Notes under the pieces: model-generated
The model's database searches: none
What the model saw: only the letters and a program-made list of their open reading frames with translations
Told to the model about the DNA's origin: nothing
NCBI GenBank assembly: GCA_019637875.1
Contig: JAHBUW010000008.1
Span: 1 to 64,000, forward strand
Direction of reading: 5' to 3'
DNA: 64,000 bases
From: Pseudobdellovibrionaceae bacterium
GTDB taxonomy: Bacteria > Bdellovibrionota > Bdellovibrionia > Bdellovibrionales > Bdellovibrionaceae
Shown: piece after piece, positions 24,046 to 32,515 of the stretch
How the letters are laid out: each line of letters begins with the position of its first letter
How positions within the stretch are numbered: position 1 is the first letter of the stretch
Program-made: the position numbers and the translations under genes

Positions 24046-25061
24046 CGACCCACCTCGCCCAGGTGGTGAACGTCGAAGCCGAACTGTTTCGCGATCCGGC
24101 GGGTTTCCGCCTCGTTCGCTTTTTCGGTGACGATACAAAAGCCGATGCCGCAATTCAGAGTCACGAGCATTTCGTCTTTCGTCATGCCGGTCCGGCGTTG
24201 CACTTCTTGAAACTGTTCGGGCCAGCCCCAGTCTTTCTTTTCCCAGGTGAAGCCTTCCGGCAAAACCCGCGGGATGTTCTCGATGCCGCCGCCGGTAATG
24301 TGGGCCGCGGCCGCGATGGGGAAGGCCTCGCGCAAAGCGCGGGCGGCCCTCACATAAAGCGCGGTCGGACGCAGCAAGGTCTCTTTCCACTGATCCAGAT
24401 CCGCGGCGAAGACCTTGCGCAGAAGAGAGTAGCCGTTCGAGTGAAACCCCGAGGACGACAGAGCGAAAATGTGCTGGCCTTCTTTCACACGGTGCGCGCC
24501 CCAAGTCTTATGTTCATCAACCACGCCCACGGCGAACCCCGCGCAGTCGAAGTCCTTGTCCTGATACACGCCGGGCATTTCAGCGGTCTCGCCGCCGACG
24601 AGCGCGCAGTCGCTTTCCGCGCAGGCGCGCTTCACGCCGCCAAGGAAGGAGCGAGCCGCCGCGAGATCGAGTTTGCCGGTGGCGTAGTAATCCAGAAAAA
24701 GCCACGGATCGCCGCCCGTGCAGGCCAGATCGTTCACGCACATCGCGACCAGATCTTGCCCCACGGTGGAGTAGTCGCCGAAGTAGGACGCCAATTTCAC
24801 TTTCGTGCCGACGCCGTCGGTGCAGGTGATGAGCGCGGGCTTTTCGTATTTTTCGGAAGGAAAGCGAAACAGCGAAGCGAAGCCGCCGATGCCGTCCAAG
24901 ATGCGCTCTTGATGGGGCATGGGCGTTTTGTCGTCTTTGAGCCAGTCGACCAGCGCGTCGCCCGCTTCGATATCGACGCCCGCATTTTTATAGTTGAGGC
25001 CTTGAGTCGGCGTTTGGTCAGACGTTGATGACGAGCGCGAAGGATTCGAGTCCTGGGCCAA
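24042..25061 (-). CDS. purM: phosphoribosylformylglycinamidine cyclo-ligase PurM
   Basis: PurM closes the imidazole ring, turning FGAM into AIR with ATP. The start is a TTG at 25061 with GGAGG six bases upstream. The frame is open further upstream, but those codons do not resemble PurM. The 339-residue protein has LNYKNAGVDIEAGDALV near residue 21, then ITCTDGVGTKVKLA, VNDLACTGGDPWLFLDY, GGETAEMPGVY, and HITGGGIENIPRVLP, all PurM motifs. It is the first gene of the purine block. The upstream 155 bases hold a hairpin at 25161-25180 and presumably the operon promoter, which I could not locate. Confidence 0.97.
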   Translation of the reverse strand: MAQDSNPSRSSSTSDQTPTQGLNYKNAGVDIEAGDALVDWLKDDKTPMPHQERILDGIGGFASLFRFPSEKYEKPALITCTDGVGTKVKLASYFGDYSTVGQDLVAMCVNDLACTGGDPWLFLDYYATGKLDLAAARSFLGGVKRACAESDCALVGGETAEMPGVYQDKDFDCAGFAVGVVDEHKTWGAHRVKEGQHIFALSSSGFHSNGYSLLRKVFAADLDQWKETLLRPTALYVRAARALREAFPIAAAAHITGGGIENIPRVLPEGFTWEKKDWGWPEQFQEVQRRTGMTKDEMLVTLNCGIGFCIVTEKANEAETRRIAKQFGFDVHHLGEVGR

Positions 25062-25160
25062 GTTCCGCCTCCAAAATAGGTGTGGCCGCATACAATCACG
25101 CGAGGGGGGATTTGTCGAGAATACGTTAAGGCTTGAGGCCTCGGCCGGGAACACATTTCC

Positions 25161-25180
25161 AAGCCCGGCTTTCCGGGCTT
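25161..25180. other. 8-bp hairpin between ubiG-like gene and purM
   Basis: AAGCCCGG and CCGGGCTT flank a CTTT loop. It could end the polyketide operon, but no T tract follows on either strand. It may equally be a leader element for purM. Confidence 0.35.
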
Positions 25181-25216
25181 TCGCGCCGCGAGAAAGGGGT
25201 CAAATAGAGCCCGGAT

Positions 25217-25963
25217 TCAGGCCTTTTTCCGGGCGAAACCCGTATATCCGGTCAAACGCCCCCGCTCCCAGGTGAAACGGAAGTCGGGACCGACATGCCC
25301 CGTGAAAATCATCCTCCAGAACGCCCACTGTAGAAACACGGGCCGCAGTCCCCGCTCTTCCACGGGCTCGAGGCCCTCGGACTCCATCCAAGCCCGCAGC
25401 TCCCGGGGTTTGATGAAAAGTTCGATCACGTGAAGGTCCTTCGGCGTGTTTTTCACGAACCACTCCACGCCCTTGATGACGATCAAGTGCGCGACCGGAT
25501 TGCGGTTGAAAGTATGGTAAAAAAAGACCCCGCCGGGCTTCAAAACCCGGGCGGCCTCGGCGACAACCTTTGCCGGTTCCGAGACATGCTCCAGAAAATC
25601 CATGCACGTCACCGCATCGAAACTCGCATCAGAAAACGGCAAACGGTAGGCGTCCCCCTCCACCAGCCGCGCGCGGCCCGCGGTCAGGCGACCCGCGACC
25701 TCAAGGCTCGCTCCCGATGCATCCAAGCCGGTCACCGTATGACCGGCGTCCAATAGACTTTTCAGCAAAAATCCGGCGCCGCAGCCGATATCCAAAACCT
25801 CGTGACGACGACCGGCCAAGACTTCGCGCACCCACTTCGCGCGGAAGGCGCCCTCTTGCCGCAAGAGCGCGACGGGATCATCTTCCGCCGTAAGCCAGCG
25901 GTCTTTGAGGTCGTCGTAGTAGGCGTTATTCACGATCTCGCGGTCTTTACGAAAATCGGTCAC
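25217..25963 (-). CDS. UbiG-like SAM-dependent O-methyltransferase
   Basis: The 248-residue protein is closest in feel to UbiG, which methylates quinone precursors. The SAM motif VLDIGCGAGFLLKSLLDAGH is near residue 56, followed by GLDAS, the MDFLEHV segment near 120, and FYHTFNRNPVAHLIVIKGVEWF near 148, a pattern seen in UbiG enzymes (TINRN and VGAEYI). The GTG start overlaps the stop codon of the type III polyketide synthase gene (GTGA), so the two proteins are made together. A methylation of the polyketide product (alkylpyrone, resorcinol or quinone) is therefore more likely than ubiquinone synthesis. That is inference from gene order. Confidence 0.85.
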   Translation of the reverse strand: MTDFRKDREIVNNAYYDDLKDRWLTAEDDPVALLRQEGAFRAKWVREVLAGRRHEVLDIGCGAGFLLKSLLDAGHTVTGLDASGASLEVAGRLTAGRARLVEGDAYRLPFSDASFDAVTCMDFLEHVSEPAKVVAEAARVLKPGGVFFYHTFNRNPVAHLIVIKGVEWFVKNTPKDLHVIELFIKPRELRAWMESEGLEPVEERGLRPVFLQWAFWRMIFTGHVGPDFRFTWERGRLTGYTGFARKKA

Positions 25964-27081
25964 GGACGCCCCCGCTTCTGCAGGAGGGCCGCCGCCACCG
26001 TGAGTCCCGGACCGAAAGCGTAACTGAAGACCCGCTCGCCGTCGGGAATTTCATTCAACATCGCGGTCCAGATCTGCGGAAGCGTCGCCGAGCTCATATT
26101 CCCGCGCTCGCGCAAAACCCGTCGCGAATGCGTGAGTTTTTCCTCGGGAAGTTCCAGCGTTTCTTTCACCTGATCGATGATGCGCGGACCGCCGGGATGG
26201 ACCGCGAAGCTCGAAGCTTGAAATTCGGAAAGCGAAAGACCCAGCTCTTTCAGCCACCGCAGCTGAAAATCACGCAAGTGGAGCTGAATATGTTTGGGCA
26301 CTTCTTTTTTAAGACTCATATCCATGCCGTTTTCCGAGATCACCCAGGCCATCAAGCCCGCGCTGTCCGGTAACAGCTCCTGACGAACCGAGAGGACTTC
26401 GAAGTGCGGTTCATCGGGCGCCTGAGCGCTTAAGCGGTACGTGGCGCCCCCATCGGCGAAAAGCGATTCGATCACCATGCGCTCGGGCGTGGGATCCTTG
26501 GGCCGGAGATGCAGAGTGCAGAGCTCCGTATGAATGACGTCCACATCCTGCCCGCGCGCGGTCAGTCCCTGCGCCACCCGCAGGGCCGGAATCGCGGCGT
26601 AACAGCCCATATGATAAAGATGCGTCACCGTCGTCGCGGCCGCGGCCCCGCGCTCGAGAACATGAAGTTCCGCCGGCGACGGCGCGACGTACCCGGTGCA
26701 GGTCACGTGCAAAAGATGCGGGGCCAGAGTCGACGTAGGCTGAAGGAGCTGATCGAGCATGACACGGGACTCACGCGCAAAGACCTCCATACGGAGTTTC
26801 GTTCCCGCACCGGGATGCCCCTCGACCTCGGGGAAAAGTTCGGCGTCACCGGCGCCCATGAAGGCGGGTGAGTAATGCGCGCGGGACTCGATGTGCGGCG
26901 GGCGGCAAGCGACCCGCTCCAAAAAACGATCAAGCCCCGTCGTTTGCGGATTCGCGCGCAGATAAGCTCGCGACAGCCACTGAAGGGCGTCGGTTTGTGA
27001 TTTGAGGAAAGGAGGACGATCGATCCGCAGTCCGCTCAGAAACATCCCGTCGAACCTAGCTAAAATTGACCGCAATTCCAT
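25960..27081 (-). CDS. type III polyketide synthase (chalcone synthase family)
   Basis: Type III synthases are homodimers that extend an acyl-CoA starter with malonyl-CoA units and cyclise the product. The 373-residue protein has the catalytic Cys in LYHMGCYAAIPALR near residue 158, the His in FAVHPGGPRIID near 292, and the Asn in RGNMSSATL near 325, so the triad is complete. In bacteria, such enzymes make alkylpyrones, alkylresorcinols or naphthalene-type quinones. A methyltransferase gene follows and overlaps it. The start at 27081 has no clear ribosome site. An ATG 12 codons downstream (MFLSGLRIDRP) is an alternative. Divergent to the outer membrane barrel gene at 27237. Confidence 0.92.
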   Translation of the reverse strand: MELRSILARFDGMFLSGLRIDRPPFLKSQTDALQWLSRAYLRANPQTTGLDRFLERVACRPPHIESRAHYSPAFMGAGDAELFPEVEGHPGAGTKLRMEVFARESRVMLDQLLQPTSTLAPHLLHVTCTGYVAPSPAELHVLERGAAAATTVTHLYHMGCYAAIPALRVAQGLTARGQDVDVIHTELCTLHLRPKDPTPERMVIESLFADGGATYRLSAQAPDEPHFEVLSVRQELLPDSAGLMAWVISENGMDMSLKKEVPKHIQLHLRDFQLRWLKELGLSLSEFQASSFAVHPGGPRIIDQVKETLELPEEKLTHSRRVLRERGNMSSATLPQIWTAMLNEIPDGERVFSYAFGPGLTVAAALLQKRGRP

Positions 27082-27236
27082 GGCTTTTCGGGGCCCGCCC
27101 GCTCGCGTCGCTCACTTTTCCGGCGCCGGTTCCCGGGATGTCTCATTGCGGGACGTTTCATTCGAATCCAGCCCCCGCCCGACCTCCGTCGAGGCGAGGC
27201 TTTGCTCCCTCGCGGTAAATATCCGATACTTGGGAC

Positions 27237-27956
27237 ATGGGGAAATTCCGCGCGCTCGTCCTACTTTTGACTCTGTGTTTACCCGTGTTCAGCTACGCGC
27301 AGTACGACGGCGAGGATGCCTACGATCCCTTCGCGGACTATTCGGAATTTGATGAAGCATCCGAGGAAGAAGCGGACATCAACTTCTTCCGTCACGGTCG
27401 TTTCTTCACGATCGGGTTCGGCGGCGGCCTTCGTGGATTCACCGAAAACATGGCGAAGGTTTACTCCAGTAACCCCACCTACGGCCTTTTCATGTCTTAC
27501 TTTTTCGATCTGCGCACAGCCGCGCAATTCGGTTTTTTGACCGGCGATCATGCCTTCGATCTGTCGCATCCGTCCGAGCGCATCGCGGGGAACGTCAGCT
27601 TCACGATCATCAGCCTCGACTACAAATACTTTCTGACTTCGCAGAACGTGACCCGCGGGCTTGCGGATTTGAATCCCTACGTCATCGGGGGCCTCGCGCA
27701 GGTTTACCGCACGATCTCGATCACCGGCGACACCGGCGGCGGACGTGACGCAACGATGGGGCTTTCCCTCGGCGGCGGGATCGAGATCCCGATCATGCGT
27801 AAGAAGAACTTCATCGGCATTCAGGGCGTCTATCGCTATTTCAACTTCAAGGACGAGAATAAAAACGTCGTCCTGCCGCAGTCACAGATCACGACCAGCA
27901 CGAAGGTCAACGGGGACTCGTTCGACATCGTATTCCTACTGGGCTCGAATTTCTAA
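27237..27956 (+). CDS. outer membrane beta-barrel protein
   Basis: The 239-residue product has a signal peptide (GKFRALVLLLTLCLPVFSYAQ) and then an acidic stretch (DGEDAYDPFADYSEFDEAS). The remainder is made of alternating hydrophobic strands (FFTIGFGGGLRGF, YGLFMSYFFDLRTAAQFGF, FIGIQGVYRYFNF) and ends with a strand whose last residue is Phe (FDIVFLLGSNF), the usual outer membrane insertion signal. About eight strands can be counted, as in OmpA or OmpW-type barrels. The function is unknown. Its stop codon lies in the 9-bp target duplication of the following insertion sequence, and before that insertion it overlapped the stop codon of the symporter gene on the other strand. Confidence 0.8.
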   Translation: MGKFRALVLLLTLCLPVFSYAQYDGEDAYDPFADYSEFDEASEEEADINFFRHGRFFTIGFGGGLRGFTENMAKVYSSNPTYGLFMSYFFDLRTAAQFGFLTGDHAFDLSHPSERIAGNVSFTIISLDYKYFLTSQNVTRGLADLNPYVIGGLAQVYRTISITGDTGGGRDATMGLSLGGGIEIPIMRKKNFIGIQGVYRYFNFKDENKNVVLPQSQITTSTKVNGDSFDIVFLLGSNF

Positions 27957-27968
27957 GAAACTGCCCCC

Positions 27969-28889
27969 TTATGGTGTTGCAAGCCTCCGGTTATGCTCAA
28001 GGGCGTAAAGCTCCAGATTGATCTGCAACTGAGGCATCCGCTTCGTCGTGCACCATGTTTTGCGTGAAAGACGTTTGATGTTGTCCCGGATCATCGCGCA
28101 GGTGTGATTCAAAGAGAAGATCGGGTCATATTTCAGCTTCTTCAATTCCCCCTGGCCCACGACCGCAGCTCTACCACCCTTCACCGTTTTATGAGTGGCC
28201 TTCGGAAAGACGCGCCTGAGATCTTTGGGATAGTGGGGATTGGAATCCGAGGTGAAGGTTGCAAATGGGTTCACCAGCTCTTTCAGCCCCTCAAACATTT
28301 TCACTCGAGCTGGCGACCTTCCGTCCACCCGAGGTCCGTACTTCTTGCGAGACAGATGAGCCAAGCCCCCCTTCGCGGGCATCGAGGAGCATTCTATACC
28401 TAAGATCCGGCGTGACTCTTCCTCGACCGCAAGCGTGATTGAAATGGGTTTTAACTTCGTGTGCTCAAAGGTTTCCATATCATCGAACTGCACCTTTTCA
28501 GAAAGCGGGAACTGCAGGTTCCAACGACGATTCTCTTCCCGCGCCAAAGCCCCCGCGAAGCGGAACTTCCGAATCACGGTCTTCGCGTTTAAACGAAGTA
28601 GCTTGGCGGCCTTTCGCTGACTTACGCCGGCGGTCATAAGTCGAACCACACGGCGGTTGTAGGTGCGTTTTTTCTGAGAGTAAAGCGGACTGGAAGTCGC
28701 GGCAGAGAAGGATTTTCCGCAGCGAAAGCATCGGTATCGGACCAGAATCTGGCCATCGGACTTACGACGATAAAAACCCCAGCGACGAATCGTCCGGGAG
28801 GCGAACTCTTTTTGTCTTTGAATATGACAATACGGGCATTTGAGGATCATGAACGACGAAGGGCGCAATTTCTGCGCCCTTCCAGTCAT
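27969..28889 (-). CDS. IS transposase with zinc ribbon and DDE core
   Basis: AGGAGATGA precedes the ATG at 28889 and fixes the start. The 306-residue protein has a Cys4 zinc ribbon at residues 18-58 (CPYC and CFRC), then a helix-turn-helix (VRLMTAGVSQRKAAKLLRLN) that probably reads the element ends. The catalytic region holds candidate acids in VQFDDMETFE near residue 139, FTSDSNPHY near 215, and LELYALEHNRR near 295. All look intact, so the element may be active. A 9-bp hairpin sits in the first codons (28858-28880) and may reduce translation on transcripts coming from outside. Confidence 0.9.
   Translation of the reverse strand: MTGRAQKLRPSSFMILKCPYCHIQRQKEFASRTIRRWGFYRRKSDGQILVRYRCFRCGKSFSAATSSPLYSQKKRTYNRRVVRLMTAGVSQRKAAKLLRLNAKTVIRKFRFAGALAREENRRWNLQFPLSEKVQFDDMETFEHTKLKPISITLAVEEESRRILGIECSSMPAKGGLAHLSRKKYGPRVDGRSPARVKMFEGLKELVNPFATFTSDSNPHYPKDLRRVFPKATHKTVKGGRAAVVGQGELKKLKYDPIFSLNHTCAMIRDNIKRLSRKTWCTTKRMPQLQINLELYALEHNRRLATP
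28858..28880 (-). promoter_or_regulatory. hairpin in the first codons of the transposase
   Basis: AAGGGCGCA and TGCGCCCTT pair perfectly around a five-base loop, starting 9 bases inside the coding region. Hairpins near the start of transposase genes often limit expression from read-through transcripts. This role is inferred. Confidence 0.45.
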
Positions 28890-28927
28890 TCATCTCCTGC
28901 CACACGTTAGTGGGGCAGTTTCAATTT

Positions 28928-30286
28928 CTAACGGAAAAGTCCCACGACCTGCAGTGCCAGCCCCAAAAGAATCAAGCCGGGAATCCCCCACTTGAGCGCG
29001 AAGTACCAATGGGAAAAGAGCGATTGGGTTTCGGCGCTGGCGCCCTCCCCCTTGAAGTTCGCTTCGATCTCGGAGCGTTTCATCCCCTTCGCGATCGCCA
29101 CGCAAACGAAAAGACACGTCAGCGGCAAAAGCCAGTTGATCAAAATGGCGTCGAGGTTTTCCAGAACCGAACGCGAGGAGTCCTCTTTGCGCATGGAGCC
29201 CAGCACCGCCGGCACCACCGAAAAGAGCAGCACGATAGAGCCCGAAAGCCAACTTGCGAACAAACGCGAAACCCGGAAGACCTCTTTCGCGTTCGAGACG
29301 ATGACCTCCATCAACCCCAAACTTCCGCCGAGGGCCGCCAGGTACAGACAGACGAAAAAGCCCAAACCGAACAAGACCCCGCCACTGCGGTTTTGCAAAA
29401 ATCCGGGTAGCGATTGGAAAAGCAGACTGGGATCGTTGAGCGGAACGTTCGAAACCGCCAGCGCGATCGGGATGATCACCAGACCCGCGATGAGCGAAAA
29501 GCTCGTATCCATCAGCGCCACGCGGTAACCCACGGCGGGGATGTTTTTCTTTTCGAGCAGATAGCTACCGAAAGTCACCATCGTCCCTAAACCCACGCCC
29601 AACGTGAAGCAGACATGCCCGATGGCATGTCCCAACGAGTTCCAGGTCAACGCCGAGAAGTTCGGGTAAAACAAAAACCGGAAGGCTTCGGTCGCCGTGG
29701 GCAGGCTCAAACTCTGCCAAAGCAGAAAGACGAGCAGCACACCGAAAACCGGCATCATGCTGCCGATCCAACGCTCGATCCCCTCATGCACCCCGCGCGC
29801 GATGACCGCGGTGCAGATGATCAGGTGAACCGAGGCCAGACCGATCTGCAGAAAACCGCTGTCGGTCAAAGCGCTCAAACTCATGACCTGATCGGGCCCG
29901 CGGGGCACGAAGGCCTCGGACAGGAACTGGACCACAAAGTAAAGAACCCAGCCGCTGATGACCGCGTAATAGGATAAAACCAAAAGCGCGAGGCCGAAGC
30001 AGATGCGGCCCACCCAACGGAAGCTGCGCCCGCCTTCGCGCATCTTGAGGGAGCGCGTGGCCGCGATCACGGGTTGACGCTGACTTTGCCCCAGGATGAG
30101 CTCGGCGATCAGGATCGGCAGCCCCAGACTCATCGCCAAGAGCACGTACAAAAGCACGAAGGCCCCGCCGCCATTTTCACTGACGATGTACGGGAAGCGC
30201 CACAGGTTCCCCAGCCCGAAGGCCGAGCCGATGGCGGCAAGGTAAAATCCGTAGCGCGTACGCCACTTCATCCGCTTGGGCGTCAT
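28928..30286 (-). CDS. neurotransmitter:sodium symporter family transporter
   Basis: NSS (SNF) transporters import amino acids or related solutes with sodium. The 452-residue inner membrane protein begins with the family's TM1 signature (GFYLAAIGSAFGLGNLWRFPY near residue 12), where sodium and substrate bind in the unwound helix. It has about 11-12 further hydrophobic segments. The substrate cannot be told. The ATG overlaps the der stop codon (ATGA), so it ends the translation and tRNA operon, an unexpected place for a transporter. Its TAG stop codon lies in the target duplication of the insertion sequence and is preserved. Confidence 0.94.
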   Translation of the reverse strand: MTPKRMKWRTRYGFYLAAIGSAFGLGNLWRFPYIVSENGGGAFVLLYVLLAMSLGLPILIAELILGQSQRQPVIAATRSLKMREGGRSFRWVGRICFGLALLVLSYYAVISGWVLYFVVQFLSEAFVPRGPDQVMSLSALTDSGFLQIGLASVHLIICTAVIARGVHEGIERWIGSMMPVFGVLLVFLLWQSLSLPTATEAFRFLFYPNFSALTWNSLGHAIGHVCFTLGVGLGTMVTFGSYLLEKKNIPAVGYRVALMDTSFSLIAGLVIIPIALAVSNVPLNDPSLLFQSLPGFLQNRSGGVLFGLGFFVCLYLAALGGSLGLMEVIVSNAKEVFRVSRLFASWLSGSIVLLFSVVPAVLGSMRKEDSSRSVLENLDAILINWLLPLTCLFVCVAIAKGMKRSEIEANFKGEGASAETQSLFSHWYFALKWGIPGLILLGLALQVVGLFR

Positions 30287-31626
30287 TCACCCTTTCCGCG
30301 GGACTTCATGACGAAGATCCGGATCGGCACGCCCTGCAGGTCGAAGCGCTCCTTCATGTTGTTGATCAAGAAACGGCGGTACGCATTGTCGACGCCGTCC
30401 GGATGATTCGCAAAGGCGATGAAGGCCGGCGGTTTTTGCTGCGTTTGCGTGAGGTAGTAGAACTTCACGTTGTGCACGCCGTAGACGGGGCTCGGCGCTT
30501 TACGGATGGTCTCGAAGAAGAAATCATTCAGCTCGCGCGTCGAGATGCGCATATTCATCTTCTCGTGCATCCACTCAATCCCCTCGAGCAGATCGCGCAT
30601 CCCTTTGCCGGTCACGGCCGAGGTGAAAACGATCGGCAGATCCCGGTAGAAGTGGAAGACCTGATGGCACTGGGCGCGGAACTTCTCTTTGAATTCGGCT
30701 TCGCCCTCGCCCAGATCGGCTTTGTTCGCGACCAAAAGAACCGCTTTGTGATCCTCGAGAATGCTTTGCAGAATGCGCGCATCCTGATCCGACGGACCCA
30801 AGGTCGCGTCCACGACCAGCATCACGACATCGGCCTTGCGGATCGAATCGTGGGATTTGAAAGCGGCGATGATCTCGAGGTCTTCATCCCGGCGCGCGCT
30901 TTTACGCAAACCCGCCGTATCGATCAGGATGAATTTCTTCCCGTTATAGGTGAACGGCGTATCCACCGCGTCGACGGTCGTGCCTGCGATTTCGCTGACG
31001 AGCATGCGGTTTTCACCCAACAGGCGATTCACCAACGACGACTTCCCGGCATTGGGTTTACCGACCATCGCGAGCGTCATCCCCTGCACCACGTTCTGTT
31101 CGGTCGGCGCGGGCAAATGGCGATCGAGCCACTCGAGCATCGGCGACAAATTGCGACGGGACTCGAAAGACGTCGCCACGACATCCACGCCGAACTCGAA
31201 GAACTCGGCGATCTTCATGTCCTGGTCATGCTCGCGATCCACCTTGTTCACGACAAGGCAGAAGGGCTTGCCGGTTTCGAGCACGATGCGGACCACGTCA
31301 CGATCTTCAGGCACGAGACCGTCGCGGCCGTCCATCACCAACAGAATCAAATCCACGCTATCCAGGAAGTCGACGACCTGCTCACGAATAAGCTTCGAGA
31401 CCAGGTCGGGGCTTTCCGTCAGTCCGCCCGTATCGATCAGATCGAATTCTTTTCCCCAGAGCTCCGCGGTTTCAACGATCAGATCGCGCGTGACCCCGCG
31501 CTGATCCTTCACGACCGCTTTGCGCGTTTCGGTCAACAGGTTGAACAGCGTGGATTTCCCCACGTTGGGACGACCGACGATCGCGACTTTCTTTGTGTCC
31601 AGGCGGAAGGACTCATTCAACGACAT
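30283..31626 (-). CDS. der: ribosome biogenesis GTPase Der
   Basis: Der (EngA) has two GTPase domains and helps late 50S subunit assembly. The 447-residue protein shows the first P-loop GRPNVGKST near residue 18 with DTGGL and NKVD, and the second P-loop GKPNAGKSS near 190 with DTAGLRKSARRDEDLE and NKADL near 313. A KH-like C-terminal domain ends the chain. The start overlaps era by 14 bases, and the stop overlaps the transporter gene. Confidence 0.97.
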   Translation of the reverse strand: MSLNESFRLDTKKVAIVGRPNVGKSTLFNLLTETRKAVVKDQRGVTRDLIVETAELWGKEFDLIDTGGLTESPDLVSKLIREQVVDFLDSVDLILLVMDGRDGLVPEDRDVVRIVLETGKPFCLVVNKVDREHDQDMKIAEFFEFGVDVVATSFESRRNLSPMLEWLDRHLPAPTEQNVVQGMTLAMVGKPNAGKSSLVNRLLGENRMLVSEIAGTTVDAVDTPFTYNGKKFILIDTAGLRKSARRDEDLEIIAAFKSHDSIRKADVVMLVVDATLGPSDQDARILQSILEDHKAVLLVANKADLGEGEAEFKEKFRAQCHQVFHFYRDLPIVFTSAVTGKGMRDLLEGIEWMHEKMNMRISTRELNDFFFETIRKAPSPVYGVHNVKFYYLTQTQQKPPAFIAFANHPDGVDNAYRRFLINNMKERFDLQGVPIRIFVMKSRGKGE

Positions 31627-32515
31627 AACCGAACTCCTTCATGAGGCGCGGGTTTTTCTCCCAGCCCTCTTGGACGCTGACGTGCAGCTCGAGAAAGATC
31701 TTGCGGTCGAATGCCTTTTCCATGGCCTTGCGCGCTTGGGTGCCGATCTCTTTGATTTTAGTGGCGCCTTTACCGATCACGATCGCCTTGTGGGATTCGC
31801 GCGAGACCAGGATCTCGGCCGTGATTTTATCGAGATCGCCAGTTTCTTCGTACTTCATGATCCGCACGGCGATTCCGAAAGGGATCTCTTGTTCGAGGTT
31901 TTCGAAACACTTCTCGCGCACGAACTCCACCGCCAATTCGCGTGTCGTATGGGGCGTCGAGAACTCGGGGTCGTACAGCGGGGCCTTCGCTTCGGGCATG
32001 TTTTTGAGCGCCCACTGACGGATCGCTTCGGGATCGTCCGAATCACGCCCCGGCTCGGTCGAGACCTCAAAAATCGTGGCGTCCGGCACATGCTCGCGGA
32101 TCAAGCCCTTGATCATCGTGCGACGGTGATCCAAAGCGATGATGTCAATCTTCTGCACGACGAAGGCCTTCGGCTTTGTCGTCGTGAGCGCGAGCTTGAT
32201 CACGTTTTCGATATTGTCTTTTTCTTTCTGATCCACGTTCAGCACGAAAAGAAGCGCGTCGCTATTTGCGATCACGTCTTCGGCTTCCTTTTGCAAAAAG
32301 GCGTTCAGACCGCCCTCGCTGCGGATCAAGCCCGGAGCATCGACGAAGACGACTTGCGATTGCTCACTACTCCACAGCCCCAGCACGCGGCGACGCGTGG
32401 TTTGCGGCTTCGCGGTGACGATAGATAGCTTCTCTTTACACAGCCAATTCATCAGGCTGGATTTTCCCGCATTGGGAAGACCGATCAGTCCGCAGTAGCC
32501 AGCACGGTAACTCAT
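31613..32515 (-). CDS. era: GTPase Era
   Basis: Era binds the 3' end of 16S rRNA and guides 30S assembly. The 300-residue protein has the P-loop GLPNAGKSS near residue 11, the switch region TAKPQTTRRRVLG, then VDAPGL, and VQKID near 123. The C-terminal KH domain includes VIGKGATKIKEIGTQAR near 245. Its ATG overlaps the rnc stop codon (ATGA), the widely conserved rnc-era pairing. Confidence 0.97.
   Translation of the reverse strand: MSYRAGYCGLIGLPNAGKSSLMNWLCKEKLSIVTAKPQTTRRRVLGLWSSEQSQVVFVDAPGLIRSEGGLNAFLQKEAEDVIANSDALLFVLNVDQKEKDNIENVIKLALTTTKPKAFVVQKIDIIALDHRRTMIKGLIREHVPDATIFEVSTEPGRDSDDPEAIRQWALKNMPEAKAPLYDPEFSTPHTTRELAVEFVREKCFENLEQEIPFGIAVRIMKYEETGDLDKITAEILVSRESHKAIVIGKGATKIKEIGTQARKAMEKAFDRKIFLELHVSVQEGWEKNPRLMKEFGYVVE

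Larger units (their letters stand above)
27957..28922 (-). mobile_element. complete insertion sequence, 966 bp
   Basis: The ends are imperfect inverted repeats, GAAACTGCCCC for the first 11 bases, with 17 of 21 matching in all (27957-27977 against 28902-28922). A 9-bp target duplication flanks the element and is still perfect, so the insertion is probably recent. One transposase gene fills nearly the whole length. A 9-bp duplication and a zinc-ribbon DDE transposase fit IS1-like or related groups, but I cannot assign the family without a search. Confidence 0.92.
27948..28931. repeat. 9-bp target site duplication flanking the IS
   Basis: AATTTCTAA is present at 27948-27956 and again at 28923-28931, directly outside the inverted ends of the insertion sequence. 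This shows transposition into the convergent stop codons of the two neighbouring genes. Confidence 0.95.

Noticed and set aside
24046-24504. Longer start for purN
   Set aside because: The extra 153 codons are a frame inside purM and have no similarity to formyltransferases.
24003-25028. 341-codon frame antisense to purM
   Set aside because: It lies fully over a clear purM gene. High G+C makes long shadow frames common here. The same holds for long frames opposite mutS, purL, glmM and ftsH.
25161-25180. Hairpin taken as a terminator of the polyketide operon
   Set aside because: No T tract follows on either strand, so I list it only as a hairpin.
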